DNA from: Tessaracoccus sp. OH4464_COT-324
GTDB taxonomy: Bacteria > Actinomycetota > Actinomycetes > Propionibacteriales > Propionibacteriaceae
Assembly (NCBI RefSeq): GCF_003932855.1
Contig: NZ_RQYZ01000016.1
Span: 1-50,550, forward strand
Length of the DNA: 50,550 bases
Reading direction: 5' to 3'
Shown: piece after piece, positions 15,688 to 24,195 of the stretch
How the letters are laid out: each line of letters starts with the position of its first letter
How positions within the stretch are numbered: position 1 is the stretch's first letter
The notes under the pieces: model-generated
Database searches by the model: none
The model's input: the letters and a program-made list of their open reading frames with translations, nothing else
Told to the model about the DNA's origin: nothing
Position numbers and translations under genes: made by a program

Positions 15688-18107
15688 TCACTGTCTACGG
15701 ACACCTGGGCGCCCCCGGCGATGAGCTGCGCGCCGCCGTCGCCGCCGCCGACGTGGCGGTCGGGGGGCGGCGCCACCTCGACGAGTTGGGCGTGCCCGAG
15801 GACAAGCGGATCGTGCTCGGCGCGCTGACCCCCGCCGTCGAGCAGATCCGCCAACTGCCCGCAGAAACCAACGTCGTGATCCTCGCCTCCGGCGACCCGC
15901 TGTGGTTCGGCGTGGTACGCAAGCTGCGCTCCGCCGGGCTGCGGCCCAAGGTGATCACGCGGGCGTCGTCGGTGGCGGAGGCGTTCGCGCGCGTCGGGCT
16001 GCCCTGGGACGACGCGGTGACGGTCTCCGCACACGGCCGACCCATCGACCCCGCCGTCGCGGCTGCGAAGCGCTACTCGAAGGTGGCGGTGATGACCGAC
16101 CACCGCGTGCCCCTGAGCGCCCTCACCGAGCCTCTGGCCGGCCTGGAGCGCACCTTCGTGCTCGCCGAACGCCTGGGGGAGAGCGATGAGCGGGTGCAGA
16201 TCCTCACCGGCGACGAGCTCGCCGCCGTCGAGGACGTCCGCCAACCCAACGTCGTGCTCGTGTTGGAGAAGCACCCCGACGCCGACTGGGACGACGAGGC
16301 CGTGGCCGTCACCGGCCCGCGGCGCGTCGCGGCCCCGACGGTGGTGCGGGAACGCCTGGCGACCACGCCGCTGGCGGAACTCACCGTCGGGCAGGTGGTT
16401 TCCAGCTCGCATGGCCGCGGCCGCGCGGCCCGCATCGACGAGCTGCTGGGCGAGACCCGCATCTACGACGGGCCGGCGGCGGAGGGGCTGGAGCGGGCCT
16501 TCGAGGAGTGCGACCTCGTGATCTCCCACCTGGCGCTCGGCGCCACCACCCGCATCATCGCGCCGCTGCTGGAGAGTAAGAAGACCGACCCTGGCGTGGT
16601 CGTCATCGACCAGGGCGGCACCTTCGTCGTGCCCCTGGTGGGCGGCCACGTCGGCGGCGCCAACGAACTGGCGGAGAAGCTGGCCGAACACCTGGGCGCT
16701 ACCGCGGTGGTCACCACCGCCACCGACTCGCTCGGCGTGCCCGCGCTCGACACCCTCGGCTGGGCGCATTCCGGGGACGTGGCCGGCGTCACTGCGGCGA
16801 TGCTGGAGGGCCGCGGCGTCCAGGTGGTCCGCGAGCAGCTGTGGCCGCTGCCGCCGCTGCCGAAGAACGTCTTCACCGCGCCTGACATCGAGGTCGCAGC
16901 CCAGATTGTGGTCACCGACCGGGAGGAGAGCCTGCTGGAGCCCACCGACCTGCCGCGCGTGGTGCTGCACCCGCGTTCCCTCGTGGTGGGCATGGGCTGC
17001 AACCGCGGCACGTCGGAGGAAGTGCTGCGCGCCCACCTGGAGCTGACGCTCGCCGAGGCCGGGCTGTCGCTGCACTCCGTGGCGGCGCTGACCAGCGTCG
17101 ATGTGAAGGCGCACGAGGGCGGCCTGGTGCGGCTGGCCAAACATCTCGGCGTGCCGTACATCTGCTACGAGGCGGCCGAGCTGGCCGAGATCGAGGTGCC
17201 GACGCCGTCCGACGTGGTGGCCAGCGAGGTGGGCACGCCCAGCGTCTCTGAGGCATCAGTGATCAACTACGGCGCCGAGCTGATCGTGCCGAAACGCAAG
17301 TGCCCCGACGCCACCTGCGCGGTGGGCAGGGTTCCCGCTCGCGGCGAGCTGCGCGTCGTGGGCCTGGGCCCCGGTCACCGGGACCTGCTGACCCCGATGG
17401 CCAAGCAGGCCATCGAGACGGCCACGGTGGTGGTGGGCTACATCCCCTACGTGCGCCAGATCAAGGATCTGGTCAGTCCCCACGCCGAACTGCACGCCAC
17501 GAAGATGGGCACCGAGGAGGAGCGCACCGCGCACGCCATCCAGCGCGCCCGCGAGGGCCACGCCGTCGCGTTCGTCTGTTCGGGGGATCCCGCGATCTAC
17601 GCGATGGCCTCGCCCACCCTGGAGCAGGGCACCGAAGGCATCGACGTGCGCGTCATCCCCGGCGTGACCGCTGAGTTGGCCGCGTCCGCGCTGCTGGGCG
17701 CGCCGCTCGGCCACGACCACGTGACCATCTCGCTGTCCGACCTGCACACGTCCTGGGAGGACATCGAGCGCAGGCTGGAGGCGGCTGCGGAGGGCGACTT
17801 CGTGACCGTGCTGTACAACCCCCGGTCCCGCAAACGCACCCGGCACCTGCCGCGCGCGCTGGAAATCCTGGGCGCGAAGCGGCCTGCCGACGTGCCGGTG
17901 ATGGCCGTGTACGAGGCGTTCCGGCCTAAGCAGCGCATCCGGTGGGCGCCGATCGGCGAGTTCCAGCCGGAGTGGGTGGACATGCACACGATCGTCATCG
18001 TCGGCTCCTCGACGACGAAGCCGGTTGTCTCCGGCGGCGGCGAGGAGCGGATCGTCACCCCGCGTGACTACCAGTGGATGGGCAAGATTCAAGGAGGAAA
18101 CTGCTGA
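15684..18107 (+). CDS. cbiEGH: Trifunctional CbiE-CbiG-CbiH fusion
   Basis: 807 residues with three enzymes in line. Residues 1 to about 210: CbiE, C5-methyltransferase (VVILASGDPLWFGV). About 232-548: CbiG, cobalt-precorrin-5A hydrolase that opens the delta-lactone, with both its N half (LVISHLALGATTRIIAPLL, VVIDQGGTFVVPLVGGH) and C half (LVVGMGCNRGTSEEVL). About 553-807: CbiH, C17-methyltransferase and ring contraction (RVVGLGPGHRDLLTPMA, VCSGDPAIYAMAS). CbiG marks the anaerobic pathway. The CbiT partner often fused to CbiE is encoded separately at 24989-25561. ATG start overlaps the cbiF stop; the stop overlaps the next ATG by one base. A similar fusion is known in propionibacteria. Confidence 0.94.
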   Translation: MITVYGHLGAPGDELRAAVAAADVAVGGRRHLDELGVPEDKRIVLGALTPAVEQIRQLPAETNVVILASGDPLWFGVVRKLRSAGLRPKVITRASSVAEAFARVGLPWDDAVTVSAHGRPIDPAVAAAKRYSKVAVMTDHRVPLSALTEPLAGLERTFVLAERLGESDERVQILTGDELAAVEDVRQPNVVLVLEKHPDADWDDEAVAVTGPRRVAAPTVVRERLATTPLAELTVGQVVSSSHGRGRAARIDELLGETRIYDGPAAEGLERAFEECDLVISHLALGATTRIIAPLLESKKTDPGVVVIDQGGTFVVPLVGGHVGGANELAEKLAEHLGATAVVTTATDSLGVPALDTLGWAHSGDVAGVTAAMLEGRGVQVVREQLWPLPPLPKNVFTAPDIEVAAQIVVTDREESLLEPTDLPRVVLHPRSLVVGMGCNRGTSEEVLRAHLELTLAEAGLSLHSVAALTSVDVKAHEGGLVRLAKHLGVPYICYEAAELAEIEVPTPSDVVASEVGTPSVSEASVINYGAELIVPKRKCPDATCAVGRVPARGELRVVGLGPGHRDLLTPMAKQAIETATVVVGYIPYVRQIKDLVSPHAELHATKMGTEEERTAHAIQRAREGHAVAFVCSGDPAIYAMASPTLEQGTEGIDVRVIPGVTAELAASALLGAPLGHDHVTISLSDLHTSWEDIERRLEAAAEGDFVTVLYNPRSRKRTRHLPRALEILGAKRPADVPVMAVYEAFRPKQRIRWAPIGEFQPEWVDMHTIVIVGSSTTKPVVSGGGEERIVTPRDYQWMGKIQGGNC

Positions 18108-19336
18108 TGACTACACAACTTGTGGGCGACGTGCCGCTGATCGTGGCCGCGCACGGCTCCCGCGACCCCGAGGGCGTCGCGGTGTGCCGGGCGCTCGTCG
18201 AGCGGGTACGCGCCAAACTGCCGGGCAGCAAGGTGACGCTCGGCTTCGTCGAGCTGGCCGAGCCCAGCATCGCGGAGGCCGTCGCGGAGGCCGTGGCGGA
18301 CCGAAAGATCACGGGGGAGGTGGACGCGGTGCTGGTGCCGCTGATGCTCGCGACGGGTGGTCACGTCCGCGAGGACATCCCCGAGTCGATCGACGAGGGC
18401 CGCGGGGAGGCTCGCGTGTGCTACGCGGCGCCGCTGCTGCCGAGCCCCCTGCTGCTCGGTGCGCTGAAGCGGCGGGTTGCCGAGGCGCTGGGCGACTGGC
18501 GCTCCAAGGACACCGCCTGCGTGCTGGTGGGCCGTGGCTCGCTCGTCACCGCCGCCAACGCCGAGCACTACCGGCTGGCCCGCTCGCTCATGGAGGAAGC
18601 GGAACTGGGCAGCGTGTACCCCGCGTTCATCCAGGTGTCGCGTCCGTCCATCCCGGAGGCGCTGAGCGCCGCCAAGGCCTCGGGCGCTCAGCGCATCGTC
18701 GTGGCGCAGCACTTCCTGTTCCCCGGCAAGCTGCGCACCTGGACCTTCGATCAGGTGGGCGCTTGGGCGGAGCAGCACCCGGACGTGGAGGTGCGTGTCG
18801 CCGAGGTGATCGGCGACTGCGACGAGTTGGCGCAGCTGGTCGTTGATCGCTACACGGCAGAGCTGGACGCGGAGGGCGTGGCCGATGGCGCTCCGGGTTA
18901 CATGACCAGCCTCAGCCTCGTGGGCCGCGACGTGTTGGTCGTCGGCGGCGGGGCGGTGGCCGCGCGGCGTATCCCGCGCCTGCTCGCCTCGGGCGCGAAG
19001 GTGCGGGTGGTGGCGCCTAACCTGGGCATCGCGGTAGGCCGGCTCGCCGCCAGCGGCGCGATCGCCGTCGAGCGTCGGGCGGTGCGGGCCGAGGACGTGG
19101 CGGGTGCCTGGTACGTGCTGGCGGCGAGCAACGATCCTGCTGTCAACGAGATGGTGGCTGCGGAGGCGGAGCGCGCGCACACGTTCTGCGTGCGCGCCGA
19201 CAACGCCGTCGCGGGCTCGGCGGCTACCCCGGCGACGGCGTCGGCCGGCGGCCTGACGGTGGCTGTGGTGGGCGACCGCAACCCCAGGCGTTCCGTCAGG
19301 GTGCGTGACGAACTGCTGAAGGTTCTCCAGGGCTGA
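18107..19336 (+). CDS. cbiX: CbiX cobaltochelatase fused to SirC-type precorrin-2 dehydrogenase
   Basis: 409 residues. Residues 8 to about 255 form a two-lobed CbiX-type sirohydrochlorin cobaltochelatase: the first lobe has LIVAAHGSRDPEG and the metal-site MLATGGHVREDIP, the second VLVGRGSL and VVAQHFLFPGKL. About 266-409 is a SirC/Met8-like NAD-dependent precorrin-2 dehydrogenase (VLVVGGGAVAARRIPRLLAS, VLAASNDPAVNEMVA). The fusion joins two consecutive steps, precorrin-2 to sirohydrochlorin to cobalt-sirohydrochlorin, and shows early cobalt insertion. ATG overlaps the preceding TGA by one base, with AAGGAGG upstream. Last gene of the riboswitch operon. Confidence 0.93.
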   Translation: MTTQLVGDVPLIVAAHGSRDPEGVAVCRALVERVRAKLPGSKVTLGFVELAEPSIAEAVAEAVADRKITGEVDAVLVPLMLATGGHVREDIPESIDEGRGEARVCYAAPLLPSPLLLGALKRRVAEALGDWRSKDTACVLVGRGSLVTAANAEHYRLARSLMEEAELGSVYPAFIQVSRPSIPEALSAAKASGAQRIVVAQHFLFPGKLRTWTFDQVGAWAEQHPDVEVRVAEVIGDCDELAQLVVDRYTAELDAEGVADGAPGYMTSLSLVGRDVLVVGGGAVAARRIPRLLASGAKVRVVAPNLGIAVGRLAASGAIAVERRAVRAEDVAGAWYVLAASNDPAVNEMVAAEAERAHTFCVRADNAVAGSAATPATASAGGLTVAVVGDRNPRRSVRVRDELLKVLQG

Positions 19337-19341
19337 TTTCT

Positions 19342-19384
19342 CGGCGGATGGGCGGCTCACCGGGGAAGAACCGCCCATACGCCG
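19342..19384 (+). terminator. Hairpin after the cbiL-cbiX operon
   Basis: Left arm CGGCGGATGGGCGG pairs with CCGCCCATACGCCG across a 15-nt loop (one bulge mismatch), starting 6 nt after the cbiX stop. No T-tract follows. Confidence 0.5.
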
Positions 19385-19392
19385 TACAAAAA

Positions 19393-19419
19393 GTGTCAAG
19401 AACCGTCCGGTAGTGACAC
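19393..19419 (+). promoter_or_regulatory. Inverted repeat upstream of the 19443 gene
   Basis: GTGTCA (19393-19398) and TGACAC (19414-19419) flank 15 nt covering the expected -35 zone of the promoter at 19430. Possible operator; short arms make chance possible. Confidence 0.25.
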
Positions 19420-19429
19420 CCTCGGCTGC

Positions 19430-19435
19430 TAGCCT
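19430..19435 (+). promoter_or_regulatory. -10 box for leaderless gene at 19443
   Basis: TAGCCT, 7 nt, GTG. Confidence 0.45.
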
Positions 19436-19442
19436 GCCCAAC

Positions 19443-20378
19443 GTGAGCATCCCGACGTCTGGATCCCAGCCAGCGAACCGTCCTGGGAACGTGCCTCATC
19501 AAGGGTGGCGAGTGCCCGGGGGGAATACCGCGCCGCCGCCACAGCCTCCGGTGAGACCGCCGGCCCGTCCGACGCAGCCGGGCCCCCAGCCACTGCCCCC
19601 TGCGGGAAAGGCGCCCAGCAAGGTCCTGCTACTGATCGTCGGCCTTGCTGTCGCGCTGCTGGTCAGCCTGGTGCTCAACCTCTGGCAGGCGTTCGGTGGG
19701 CCGGGCGACGAGGGGTTCGATTCCCCGGAATCGGCGGCCAGGCATTACGTGTACAGCCTCGGCAGCGCGGCCTCTGGCGAGGCACTGCGTTCCTACGGGA
19801 TGAAGACCGTGGCCGCCAAGATGGACTCGCGCGCCCAGGCCGAGCAGGTCAAGCAGTGGCGGGCGGACTCACCGTACCCGCCGGCGGACGCCCAAGACCA
19901 CCCCGACTTGGCGGGGCAGGCGCTCCAGCAGGCCGCCATTCGGGAGGTGTACCTGCGTTCGCTGCAGTTGATCGCCGACGAGTCCGTTGACATCGCGCAG
20001 GTCCGTTCGGGCAGCTGGGAGCAGATCACCGACGACATGGACCCGACCCGGCTCGACGGTGGCCTCACGCTGGTGGAGTTCAAGACCGTCGAGAGCACGC
20101 CCGGGAACCTCGCTGGAAACAGCGCGGAGACGTGCAAGCAGCTGGGCGCCGACGAGTGCGCGGAGGCGATGATGCTGATCAGCCGGGACAAGTCCAGCTG
20201 GGCGCTCGGTCTCCAGTTCCTGCGCTACGGCGACGGCTGGTTCGTGGCGCCCGCCAAGTCGAGCGTCGCGCTCAACCTGGCGTCCTCCGACGCCCGCTTC
20301 GGCCTGTTGCGTTCGTCCGAGGGGGAATTCAAGCAGCTGGTGGCTGCGGCGGAGGCGGCGGGCGTCCGGTTCCGCTGA
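19443..20378 (+). CDS. Membrane-anchored protein of unknown function
   Basis: 311 residues. A Pro-rich, positively biased cytoplasmic N-terminus (PPPQPPVRPPARPTQPGPQP within residues 30-50) precedes one transmembrane helix (about 60-80, VLLLIVGLAVALLVSLVLNLW). The remaining 225 residues should be extracytoplasmic: acid-rich, with ESAARHYVYSLGSAASGEAL, a probable helical start, and one CKQLGADEC Cys pair that could form a disulfide. No known domain recognised; the layout is common among actinobacterial surface proteins. Start chosen at GTG 19443 because TAGCCT ends 7 nt upstream; the open frame begins 10 codons earlier. Inserted inside the B12 island but with no evident link to it; convergent with cbiD, 9 nt apart. 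Confidence 0.75.
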   Translation: MSIPTSGSQPANRPGNVPHQGWRVPGGNTAPPPQPPVRPPARPTQPGPQPLPPAGKAPSKVLLLIVGLAVALLVSLVLNLWQAFGGPGDEGFDSPESAARHYVYSLGSAASGEALRSYGMKTVAAKMDSRAQAEQVKQWRADSPYPPADAQDHPDLAGQALQQAAIREVYLRSLQLIADESVDIAQVRSGSWEQITDDMDPTRLDGGLTLVEFKTVESTPGNLAGNSAETCKQLGADECAEAMMLISRDKSSWALGLQFLRYGDGWFVAPAKSSVALNLASSDARFGLLRSSEGEFKQLVAAAEAAGVRFR

Positions 20379-20387
20379 GCGTGGTGC

Positions 20388-21521
20388 TCAGCCGGCCACC
20401 GCCAGGATGTTGCCGGCCCGGTCGATGACCACCACCTCGACCTCGACGGGTGCCCCGTCGAGCACGGCCAGGGCCTCCGCGCGGGCGTCGGCTGCGATGA
20501 GCGCGGCCAGGTCGATGCCCTCCTTGGCGGCCAGGGTCACGGCGTGGGCGACGGTGGCCACCGTCGAGATTTCCTCCTGCAGCTCGGCGGAGGCGCCGTG
20601 GGCGGCCACCAGGCCGCGCAGGTGCCCGGGCTGGATGCGGGTGCGGTGCGAGTGCAGATCGAGGTAGCCCGCGGCCAGCTTGGACAGCTTCGCCACGCCC
20701 CCGACGAGGGTGAGTTTGGGGATCGGGTGCTTGCGCAGGTACTTCAGCACCGCCCCGGCGAAGTCGCCCATGTCGAGTAGCTCGATGCCGGGGTGCAACT
20801 CCTCTGCCACTCGCTCCGACGTTGACCCGGTGCATGCGGCGGCGTGGCGCGCTCCGGTGGCGACCGCGACGTCGATGCCGCGGTGGATGGACGCGATCCA
20901 GGCGGAGCAGGAGTAGGGCACAACGACGCCGGTGGTGCCGAGCACGCTCAACCCGCCCAGCACACCGATGCGCGAGTTCCAGGTCTTCTTCGCGATGCGC
21001 TCGCCGTCGTCAATAGAGATCGTCACGTTCACATCGGCCGGCACGCCCAGTCGCTCGGCGGCCGTGGAGATGTTCGCTGTGATGTACTCACGCGGCATCG
21101 GGTTGATCGCGGGCTCGCCTACCGGCAACGGCAGCCCGGGCAGCGTGACGGTGCCCACGCCGGGGCCGCCGAAGAAACGCACGCCTACGCCCGGCTCTCC
21201 GGGTTCGACCCGGGCCCGGATGATGGCACCGTGCGTCACATCCGGGTCGTCGCCAGCATCCTTCGTGACGGCGGCGGTCGCGTGCCCCACAGCCCGCTCG
21301 CTGGCGGTGAGCGCGAAGGCCGCCCGCCGCTCACCGGGCAGCACGATCTCCACAGGATCCGGGAAGTCGTCGTGCAGCGCGATGAATGCGCTGGTGGCGG
21401 CGGCGCAGGCGCAGGCGCCGGTGGTCCAGCCTGGCCGGAGTTCGGAGTGCTCCAGCTGGGCCTTCCTGCCGCGCGGGCGCAGGGCCTCCCGCCCGGCCGC
21501 AGACAGACCGTCAGCGGTCAT
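20388..21521 (-). CDS. cbiD: Cobalt-precorrin-5B C1-methyltransferase
   Basis: 377 residues. Methylates C1 of cobalt-precorrin-5B; the enzyme is unique to the anaerobic pathway. Diagnostic stretches are LRPGWTTGACACAAATSAF near residue 28, VTKDAGDDPDVTHGA, INPMPREYI, TISIDDGERIAKKTWNSRIGVLGGLSVLGTTG, and PYSCSAWIASIHRGIDVA. Full length. The ATG at 21521 lies within the last codons of cbiC (11-nt overlap), so the two are translationally coupled. Encoded on the opposite strand to the riboswitch operons, with no riboswitch of its own. Confidence 0.95.
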   Translation of the reverse strand: MTADGLSAAGREALRPRGRKAQLEHSELRPGWTTGACACAAATSAFIALHDDFPDPVEIVLPGERRAAFALTASERAVGHATAAVTKDAGDDPDVTHGAIIRARVEPGEPGVGVRFFGGPGVGTVTLPGLPLPVGEPAINPMPREYITANISTAAERLGVPADVNVTISIDDGERIAKKTWNSRIGVLGGLSVLGTTGVVVPYSCSAWIASIHRGIDVAVATGARHAAACTGSTSERVAEELHPGIELLDMGDFAGAVLKYLRKHPIPKLTLVGGVAKLSKLAAGYLDLHSHRTRIQPGHLRGLVAAHGASAELQEEISTVATVAHAVTLAAKEGIDLAALIAADARAEALAVLDGAPVEVEVVVIDRAGNILAVAG

Positions 21522-22161
21522 TCGTCGTCTCGGCGCGGCTCGCCATCGCGTTGATGGCAGCCACTGCTATCGCGGATCCGCCGCGCCGACCGAGAACCGT
21601 GATGTATTCGACGCCGTAGGGCTCGGCGACGAGCGCGTCTTTGGATTCCGCCGCGCCCACGAAGCCCACCGGGATGCCGACGACGGCGGCCGGGCGGGCG
21701 CCGGTGTCGCGCATCACCTCCAGCACGCGAAATAGCGCGGTGGGGGCGTTGCCGATGGCGACGATCGACCCGTCGAGGAGACCGTCTTGCTGCCACAGGT
21801 CAACGGCTGCCGCGGTCTTCGTGGTGCCCAGGGATTCGGCCAGCTGCGCCAGCCGGGGATCCTTAATATGGCAGATGATCTCGGTGTGCTCGGGTAGCCG
21901 GGAGCGGATGATGCCGGTGGCCACCATCGAGGAGTCGCACAGGATGGGAGCGCCCGCCTCAAGGGCGGCCAGCGTGGCTCGGGCAACCCCCGGGGTGAAG
22001 GCAACCATGTCAGCGATCGCTGGGTCGGCTGCTGCGTGAACCATCCGCACCACCGCCGGTTCCACGTCGGCGGGAAAACGCTCCAGGTTGGCTTCCTCGC
22101 GGATGATTTCGAACGAACGGGCGTAGATATCGCCGCCGGTTTTCAAGTAGTCCTGAGTCAC
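21511..22161 (-). CDS. cbiC: (Cobalt-)precorrin-8 methylmutase
   Basis: 216 residues. Moves the C11 methyl to C12, giving (cobalt-)hydrogenobyrinate. The catalytic His is in RMVHAAADP (His42), and ILCDSSMVATGI, IAIGNAPTALFRVLE (here IVAIGNAPTALF) and VVGIPVGFVGAAESK are family signatures. GTG start 6 nt after TACCCT on the minus strand, with no ribosome site, so the mRNA is probably leaderless. First gene of cbiC-cbiD; divergent from the cbiMNQO transport operon. Confidence 0.95.
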   Translation of the reverse strand: MTQDYLKTGGDIYARSFEIIREEANLERFPADVEPAVVRMVHAAADPAIADMVAFTPGVARATLAALEAGAPILCDSSMVATGIIRSRLPEHTEIICHIKDPRLAQLAESLGTTKTAAAVDLWQQDGLLDGSIVAIGNAPTALFRVLEVMRDTGARPAAVVGIPVGFVGAAESKDALVAEPYGVEYITVLGRRGGSAIAVAAINAMASRAETTNDR

Positions 22162-22167
22162 GATCCT

Positions 22168-22173
22168 AGGGTA
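22168..22173 (-). promoter_or_regulatory. -10 box for leaderless cbiC
   Basis: TACCCT on the minus strand, 6 nt before the GTG at 22161. Confidence 0.45.
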
Positions 22174-22241
22174 GTTCGTTGATGTCCTGAACCGTAATGT
22201 TCATTTCGCAGCATTCACGCCCCGCCCCCGGGCCCGGTAGT

Positions 22242-22247
22242 AGACTC
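22242..22247 (+). promoter_or_regulatory. -10 box for the cbiM riboswitch transcript
   Basis: TAGACT, identical to the hexamer ahead of the cbiL riboswitch. Expected start of RNA about 22254, just before the aptamer. Confidence 0.45.
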
Positions 22248-22253
22248 GGCCCC

Positions 22254-22375
22254 GTACCGCCTGAGAGCGGTATGCGGGGAAGCTGGGTGAGCCAGCGCGG
22301 TCGCGCCACTGTAGCCACACCTTGTGTGGGAGCCAGACCCCCGCTCACTACCTGATTCGGGACGCGCAATCCCGG
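22254..22375 (+). promoter_or_regulatory. Cobalamin riboswitch upstream of cbiMNQO
   Basis: Aptamer pieces in order: GGGGAAGCTGGGTGAGCCAG (22275-22294 region), B12 box GCGCCACTGT (22302-22311), a hairpin with ACACCTTGTGT, and GGGAGCCAGACCCCC (22327-22341). Matches the AdoCbl-class consensus and sits directly ahead of a cobalt transporter, so B12 should shut off cobalt uptake. The cbiM start has only a weak GGAG 14-17 nt upstream, so the mode of control (transcriptional or translational) is unclear. Confidence 0.95.
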
Positions 22376-22391
22376 AGAAAGAGACCGAAAA

Positions 22392-23078
22392 ATGCACATC
22401 GCCGAGGGCTATCTGCCCCTGACACACGCGGTGGCTTGGACGGTTGCCGCGGCGCCCTTCGTGGTGCACGGCGCAAGCGCCGTCGTCAAGTCCGTCCGCC
22501 AGAACCCGGAAAACAAGCTTCTCCTTGCGGCCGCAGCCGGATTCACCTTCGTGCTGTCCGCCATCAAACTGCCCAGCGTCACGGGCAGCTCCTCGCACCC
22601 CACAGGCACCGGCCTGGGAGCCGTGCTGTTCAAACCGCCGGTGATGGCCTTCCTGGGCACCATGGTTCTCCTATTCCAGGCCCTCCTGCTCGCCCACGGC
22701 GGGCTGACGACGCTCGGCGCCAACGCATTCTCTATGGCGATAGCCGGGCCATGGGTGGGCTACGGCGCCTGGGTGCTGTGCCGCAAGCTGGGCGCCCCGA
22801 AGGAGGTGGCGATCTTCTTCGCGATGGCGTTGGCAGACCTCAGCACCTACTGCGTCACCTCGCTGCAGCTTGCCATCGCCTACCCGGATCCGACGAGCGG
22901 TTTCGGCGGCGCCGTCGCCACCTTCATGAGCGTTTTCGCGCTCACCCAGATCCCGCTGGCCATCATGGAGGGCCTGCTGGGCGTCGTCGTGATCCGTTTC
23001 CTGGCCAAGGTGGCCGCGTCGGACCTCATCCGGCTGAAGGTGTTGAAGCAGAGCGAGATGGAGGCCGCACATGTCTGA
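22392..23078 (+). CDS. cbiM: Cobalt ECF transporter substrate-specific component CbiM
   Basis: 228 residues, polytopic membrane protein. The mature N-terminus [13 protein letters not shown] is the metal-binding signature in which the N-terminal amine and His2 coordinate Co2+. Further family motifs are [20 protein letters not shown] and [20 protein letters not shown], with about six hydrophobic helices. First gene of cbiM-cbiN-cbiQ-cbiO behind a cobalamin riboswitch; cbiN starts inside its last codons (8-nt overlap). It supplies the cobalt used by CbiX. Confidence 0.96.
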   Translation: MHIAEGYLPLTHAVAWTVAAAPFVVHGASAVVKSVRQNPENKLLLAAAAGFTFVLSAIKLPSVTGSSSHPTGTGLGAVLFKPPVMAFLGTMVLLFQALLLAHGGLTTLGANAFSMAIAGPWVGYGAWVLCRKLGAPKEVAIFFAMALADLSTYCVTSLQLAIAYPDPTSGFGGAVATFMSVFALTQIPLAIMEGLLGVVVIRFLAKVAASDLIRLKVLKQSEMEAAHV

Positions 23079-23442
23079 CAAGCGTTTCCCCTGGGTGAGC
23101 GTTCTGTCGCTCGGCGCTATAGCGGTGTTGTTCGCGATCTCGTTCGTGCTGGGCAGTCCGCGTCCGATGGAGGCCGCACAGCCGGACCAGGCCCAGACTC
23201 AGGCCGAGGCACCGGAGCCAGAGGAGGGCTTCGTCGGAACCGACTCCGTCGTCGTGGACATCATGGATAAGGCCGGCGCCGAGCCGTGGTTCTCGCCACT
23301 GTTCGAGCCTGCGTCCGGCGAGATCGAGTCGGGCCTGTTTGCGCTCCAGGCGGCGATCGGCGCCGGCATCGTCGGCTACGCCTTCGGTGCGCTGCGCGGG
23401 CGCAGCGCCGAGCGGGCCAAACAGGCCTCGAAGGCCGAGTAG
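23071..23442 (+). CDS. cbiN: Cobalt transport protein CbiN
   Basis: 123 residues. Small accessory subunit with two transmembrane helices (about 12-28 and 88-107) and an extracytoplasmic loop. Family-typical residues are [16 protein letters not shown], then [35 protein letters not shown]. CbiN is needed for metal loading of CbiM. The loop carries an unusual Gln/Glu/Pro-rich insert (residues about 36-52). The start ATG overlaps the end of cbiM. Confidence 0.95.
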   Translation: MSDKRFPWVSVLSLGAIAVLFAISFVLGSPRPMEAAQPDQAQTQAEAPEPEEGFVGTDSVVVDIMDKAGAEPWFSPLFEPASGEIESGLFALQAAIGAGIVGYAFGALRGRSAERAKQASKAE

Positions 23443-23445
23443 CGG

Positions 23446-24195
23446 ATGCTGATCGCACTCGACGACGCCGCCTGGGCGAGCCCGTGGCGGCGTCGTCGCG
23501 TCAGCGAGAAGGTGCTGTGGTGCGTGAGCCTGGTGCTCACGGCGCTCACGGCTGAGGTGGTGCCGGGGACGGCGCTCGTCGGGGTGCTGTCCGTGGTGTT
23601 GATCCTTGGCCCCGCGGGCATACCGATCGGCGTGTTGGTGCGCGCCGTCAGCCTGCCCGCGGTTTTCATCGCGCTGGGTGCGCTCTCCGTGCTGCTCTCC
23701 GTTGGCGCGAACCCCAGGAACCCGTACTGGCAGTGGGGGTGGCTGTCGATCACGGCCGATTCGCTGGACATGGCCTGGCGGCTGGTGCTGCACGCGCTGT
23801 GCGGCACGTTGGCGGTGCTGGTTCTGGCTCTCACTACCCCGATGTCTGACCTGCTGCACTGGCTGGGCAGGCATCGGGTGCCACAGCCGCTCATCGAGGT
23901 GTCCGCGCTCACCTACCGGCTGCTGTTCACGCTGCTAGCCACCGCCGCCGCGATCCGCGACGCACAACAGCGGCGCTGTGGCCGGGCGGGCGTCCGGGCC
24001 GCGGGGGCTGCGGTAGGCACTTTGCTGGTGCGCAGCTGGGACCGCGCCCGTCGGCTGGAGGCCGGACTGGCGGCGCGCGGCGCGGAGGAATCGCTGGCGA
24101 CGACGATGCGGCTTCCGCCGCGCAACCCGCGGATGCTGCTGGGCTGCGCGGCGAGCGTCGGCGCGATCTGGTTGGTGAGTTGGTTCGCATGGTGA
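23446..24195 (+). CDS. cbiQ: Cobalt ECF transporter transmembrane component CbiQ
   Basis: 249 residues. Integral membrane T-component of the ECF transporter, with several hydrophobic helices and the coupling segment [14 protein letters not shown] (the A-R-G motif that contacts the ATPase), preceded by the first coupling motif region around [18 protein letters not shown] lies 3 nt after the cbiN stop. Its last codons overlap cbiO by 7 nt. Length is normal for CbiQ. Confidence 0.93.
   Translation: MLIALDDAAWASPWRRRRVSEKVLWCVSLVLTALTAEVVPGTALVGVLSVVLILGPAGIPIGVLVRAVSLPAVFIALGALSVLLSVGANPRNPYWQWGWLSITADSLDMAWRLVLHALCGTLAVLVLALTTPMSDLLHWLGRHRVPQPLIEVSALTYRLLFTLLATAAAIRDAQQRRCGRAGVRAAGAAVGTLLVRSWDRARRLEAGLAARGAEESLATTMRLPPRNPRMLLGCAASVGAIWLVSWFAW

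Noticed and set aside
15660-17144. Minus-strand open frame of 494 codons opposite cbiEGH
   Set aside because: Antisense shadow of the fusion gene; His/Arg/Gln/Val-rich with no domain.
18089-19450. Minus-strand open frame opposite cbiX-sirC
   Set aside because: Arg/His/Gln-rich antisense shadow; the plus strand has complete domain motifs.
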